64,000 bases of DNA from Brachybacterium sp042666875. Its GTDB lineage: Bacteria > Actinomycetota > Actinomycetes > Actinomycetales > Dermabacteraceae. The position numbers were made by a program, and so were the translations under genes. A model generated the notes under the pieces. That model made no database searches. It was not told the origin of the DNA and saw only the letters and a list, made by a program, of their open reading frames with translations. Location: the NCBI RefSeq assembly GCF_042666875.1, contig NZ_JBHTCX010000012.1, positions 372,001-436,000 on the forward strand. Reading direction: 5' to 3'. Of the stretch, positions 63,290 to 64,000 are shown in pieces (the first letter of the stretch is position 1; every line of letters starts with the position of its first letter).

Positions 63290-64000
63290 CTAACGGGCCG
63301 GGCCGACGGACCGCGGCGCGGCGGGGTCCTCGGTGGGCAGGATGACGGTGCCGTCCTCGTCCGTGCGGACCTCGCGGGTGTCGGAGACCGCCAGCAGATC
63401 CAGCAGGGTCGGGGTGGGGTGGCCGAAGGTGTTCTCGGCACCCACGGTGATCAGGGCGAGATCCGCGTCGAGATGCTCGTACAGCTGCGGGGACTGACGG
63501 CGCGAGCCGTGGTGGGCGACCTTCACGATGTCCGCCGGGCCCGGGTCGAGGCCGGCGAGCTCCTGCTGGGCGGCCGGCTCGAGGTCGCCGAGGGACACCA
63601 GGCGGGTGCCGCCGGCCCAGGTGGCCGAGAGGGCGATCGAGCAGTCGTTGGCGTTGTCTCCCTCGCCCGCCCCGGACTCGCGGGCGGAGGCGGAGATCGC
63701 ACCGTCGGCGGAGACGGGCCACAGCACCTCGAGGACGAGCCCGTGCTGCTGCCACGTGTCCCCGGTGGTGGCCACGCCGGTGGGCACATCGGGAACCACG
63801 TCGTCGGTCGCCTCCGGGATGGGACATATCCATTGCCCTGCCGGCGCCCGGGCACCGGTGAGGGCGCCGAGGCCTCCCGTGTGATCCGCATGGGGGTGGG
63901 TCAGGACGAGCAGATCGATGCGGGTGATCTCCAGCCGGTCCAGGCAGCGGCGCAGCGGGGCGGGCTCGGGGCCGGTGTCGATGAGCACGGTGGCGGTCCC
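63290..64000 (-). CDS. comEC: ComEC C-terminal metallo-beta-lactamase domain, 5' end outside window
   Basis: Only the last 237 residues are in the window. They form the metallo-beta-lactamase-like domain of the DNA-uptake channel protein: LIDTGPEP, VLTHPHADHTGGLG (the HxHxDH motif), and IVKVAHHGSRRQSPQLYEHL. This domain is expected to degrade or process the incoming strand outside the membrane. The ComEC membrane part must lie to the right. Location upstream of holA is the usual actinobacterial order. Confidence 0.92.
   Translation of the reverse strand, partial: GTATVLIDTGPEPAPLRRCLDRLEITRIDLLVLTHPHADHTGGLGALTGARAPAGQWICPIPEATDDVVPDVPTGVATTGDTWQQHGLVLEVLWPVSADGAISASARESGAGEGDNANDCSIALSATWAGGTRLVSLGDLEPAAQQELAGLDPGPADIVKVAHHGSRRQSPQLYEHLDADLALITVGAENTFGHPTPTLLDLLAVSDTREVRTDEDGTVILPTEDPAAPRSVGPAR

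Overview
The window is about 70% GC, is almost completely coding, and starts many genes with GTG or TTG. Its gene families and gene order are those of a high-GC Gram-positive actinobacterium. The families include DUF3052, DUF3145 and DUF3097 proteins, polyphosphate glucokinase, an aceE-fabD-fabH-acpP-fabF cluster, a znuACB-zur operon, an hrcA-dnaJ-rsmE-HIT-phoH-ybeY-CNNM-era chain, and lepA, rpsT, holA and comEC. From memory the order runs broadly parallel to Mycobacterium tuberculosis Rv2238-Rv2415, but a plain type II FAS cluster and other details fit Micrococcales better, possibly Dermabacteraceae such as Brachybacterium. That placement is an inference. No insertion sequence, prophage, integrase or CRISPR array was seen; this is core chromosome. 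Layout. 1-7.2 kb: methionine aminopeptidase (cut by the window edge), polyphosphate glucokinase with a long Ser/Thr/Lys tail, RNase P RNA (minus strand), YaaA, a sufS-sufU-Nif3-like operon, a small membrane protein that seems to start at ATC, and tRNA-Val. 7.3-16.6 kb: DUF3052, then pyruvate dehydrogenase E1 (aceE) and the fatty-acid cluster fabD-fabH-acpP-fabF, then DUF3145, an OsmC-peptide deformylase pair and tRNA-Asn. 16.8-24.6 kb: tRNA with CAU anticodon, a CHAD protein, a LuxR-type two-component system, and the dusB-dgt-dnaG operon. 24.7-32.4 kb: a PopR/ClgR-like regulator facing two ClpP-like genes (one with its catalytic triad replaced), DUF4037, glyS, and a zinc uptake operon znuA-znuC-znuB-zur with a Zur-type box over an apparently leaderless promoter. 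32.5-42.1 kb: a VTT membrane protein, uppS, recO, EcsC-ligT, an M28 membrane peptidase, an EamA exporter, and leuA preceded by a 14-residue leader peptide with four consecutive leucines. 42.1-52.4 kb: the long minus-strand block hrcA-dnaJ-rsmE-[+ strand FMN reductase]-HIT-phoH-ybeY-CNNM-era, with a CIRCE operator upstream of hrcA, then divergent DUF3097 and DUF4870. 52.6-64 kb: lepA-MOSC-hemW, an ATP-grasp/alpha-E/M23 operon, a solitary PemK/MazF-like protein, rpsT, a GNAT protein, holA and the end of comEC. How the genes work together. Several local circuits can be read from the DNA: Zur repression of zinc uptake, HrcA/CIRCE repression of hrcA-dnaJ, leucine attenuation of leuA, and a probable proteolysis-coupled regulator of an alternative ClpP pair. 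The points most worth following are the degenerate ClpP pair with its regulator, the ATP-grasp/alpha-E operon that carries an M23 peptidase where a transglutaminase is usual, and the tailed polyphosphate glucokinase.
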